Origin: JADJNW01 sp964596135
GTDB lineage: Bacteria > Bacteroidota > Bacteroidia > Chitinophagales > Saprospiraceae
NCBI GenBank assembly: GCA_964596135.1
Contig: CAZQTF010000027.1
Location: 1 to 25,058 of the forward strand
DNA: 25,058 bases
Direction: 5' to 3'
Both the position numbers and the translations under genes were made by a program. Position 1 is the stretch's first letter, and each line of letters begins with the position of its first letter. Below, piece after piece: positions 24,600-25,058 of this stretch. Below the pieces are notes generated by a model that was not told the origin of the DNA, did no database searches, and saw only the letters and a program-made list of their open reading frames with translations.

Positions 24600-25058
24600 A
24601 AGCGAACCGTTGTGTGAAGTCAGCGAATGCCATACAAAATTTTATCCTCTGCCAATCGCAATGGTTTTAAATTTTGACAGCAAATGCAGAACACGATGAT
24701 TGGATTCTTCAGATTACAGCACGTTGCCTTCATCCTATCTGCTTTCGGTGTATTTTTGACCCCATCGAAAACCAAGACGGGAAAATGCCGCAAGCTAAGG
24801 AAATAGCTCAAGACGTGCGTCCCTCTTCTGATCCCAAAACCCATGCTGTGCTGTACAAACACTAGGAAGGAATTGGCGCGATCGTGCATACGCATTCAAC
24901 CTGCGCGACCGTATGCGTAGGTACGGCGAGACATCCCTGTTCTCGAAACAACGTATACCGACCATTTGATGGTGGATGTGCCTTGTACACTACTCATGAG
25001 CAACGAGATGATTAAGGGTAATTCGTGAATACGAAACTGGCTTTCAAATTCTTTCAGA
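24600..25058 (+). pseudogene. araD: Decayed L-ribulose-5-phosphate 4-epimerase, cut by the window edge
   Basis: AraD converts L-ribulose-5-phosphate to D-xylulose-5-phosphate in arabinose use. Fragments of a class II aldolase of this type appear in order but in different frames. RPSSDPKTHAVLYKH (about 24818-24862) is followed by an in-frame TAG where relatives have Trp, then EGIGAIVHTHST (24866-24901) with the Zn-binding His pair. A frame change follows, then RDIPVLETTYTDH and VDVPCTLLMSNEMIKGN (24927-25016), where family members read GTTHADH. Another change precedes YETGFQILS (25030-25056). Upstream, ITARCL (about 24713-24730) stands where IKPSGV is expected. At least one stop and two frameshifts rule out a working enzyme. 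The 5' limit is unclear. Confidence 0.8.

Noticed and set aside
24866..24920. Near-repeated GCGCGA-CGT words suggesting a hairpin or repeat
   Set aside because: They fall in araD-derived coding sequence and are explained by the protein motif HTHST-CAT.

Overview
The window comes from an aerobic member of the Bacteroidota. Three things suggest this: the gene order actABCDEF-coxBA-ctaB-coxC-coxC-coxD-sco, the near absence of Shine-Dalgarno sequences, and promoters that fit the TTTG / TAnnTTTG form. A Saprospira- or Cytophaga-like lineage is plausible, but the sequence alone does not fix the family.

Layout. Positions 1-677 hold a broken DUF3226-type gene, split by a 156-bp miniature transposable element with a 6-bp target duplication. 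thyA follows (716-1537) and carries an in-frame GC-palindrome insert. A 331-nt regulatory gap leads into the alternative complex III operon actABCDEF (1869-10995). A second regulated promoter drives coxB-coxA (11126-14568). After a hairpin come ctaB, two subunit III genes and subunit IV (14709-17596), closed by a strong terminator. An SCO-like protein without cysteines, a DUF420 (CtaM-like) protein and a small CxxC membrane protein complete the respiratory block (to 19236). Next are a DUF423 gene (minus), a large membrane-anchored propeller-like protein (plus), ung and an alpha/beta hydrolase (minus), and tRNA-Arg(UCU). The last ~450 nt are a decaying L-ribulose-5-phosphate 4-epimerase (araD) pseudogene.

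How the genes work together. The Act complex should oxidise menaquinol and pass electrons through its c hemes to the CuA centre of CoxB, and then to heme a and heme a3-CuB of CoxA. CtaB makes heme O, the precursor of heme A. The SCO-like, DUF420 and CxxC proteins are placed where assembly factors usually sit. No ctaA or surf1 is visible here.

Main observations. (1) actA and coxB share an identical upstream module: a TTTAGA-N5-TCTAAA dyad, then 22 nt, TTTG, 21 nt and TAnnTTTG. This points to one unidentified regulator controlling both halves of the respiratory chain. (2) CoxB carries a C-terminal OmpA-like domain with both peptidoglycan-binding residues kept, so this oxidase may be tethered to the cell wall. 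(3) Both window ends are decaying: a MITE-split DUF3226 gene on the left and an araD pseudogene on the right.
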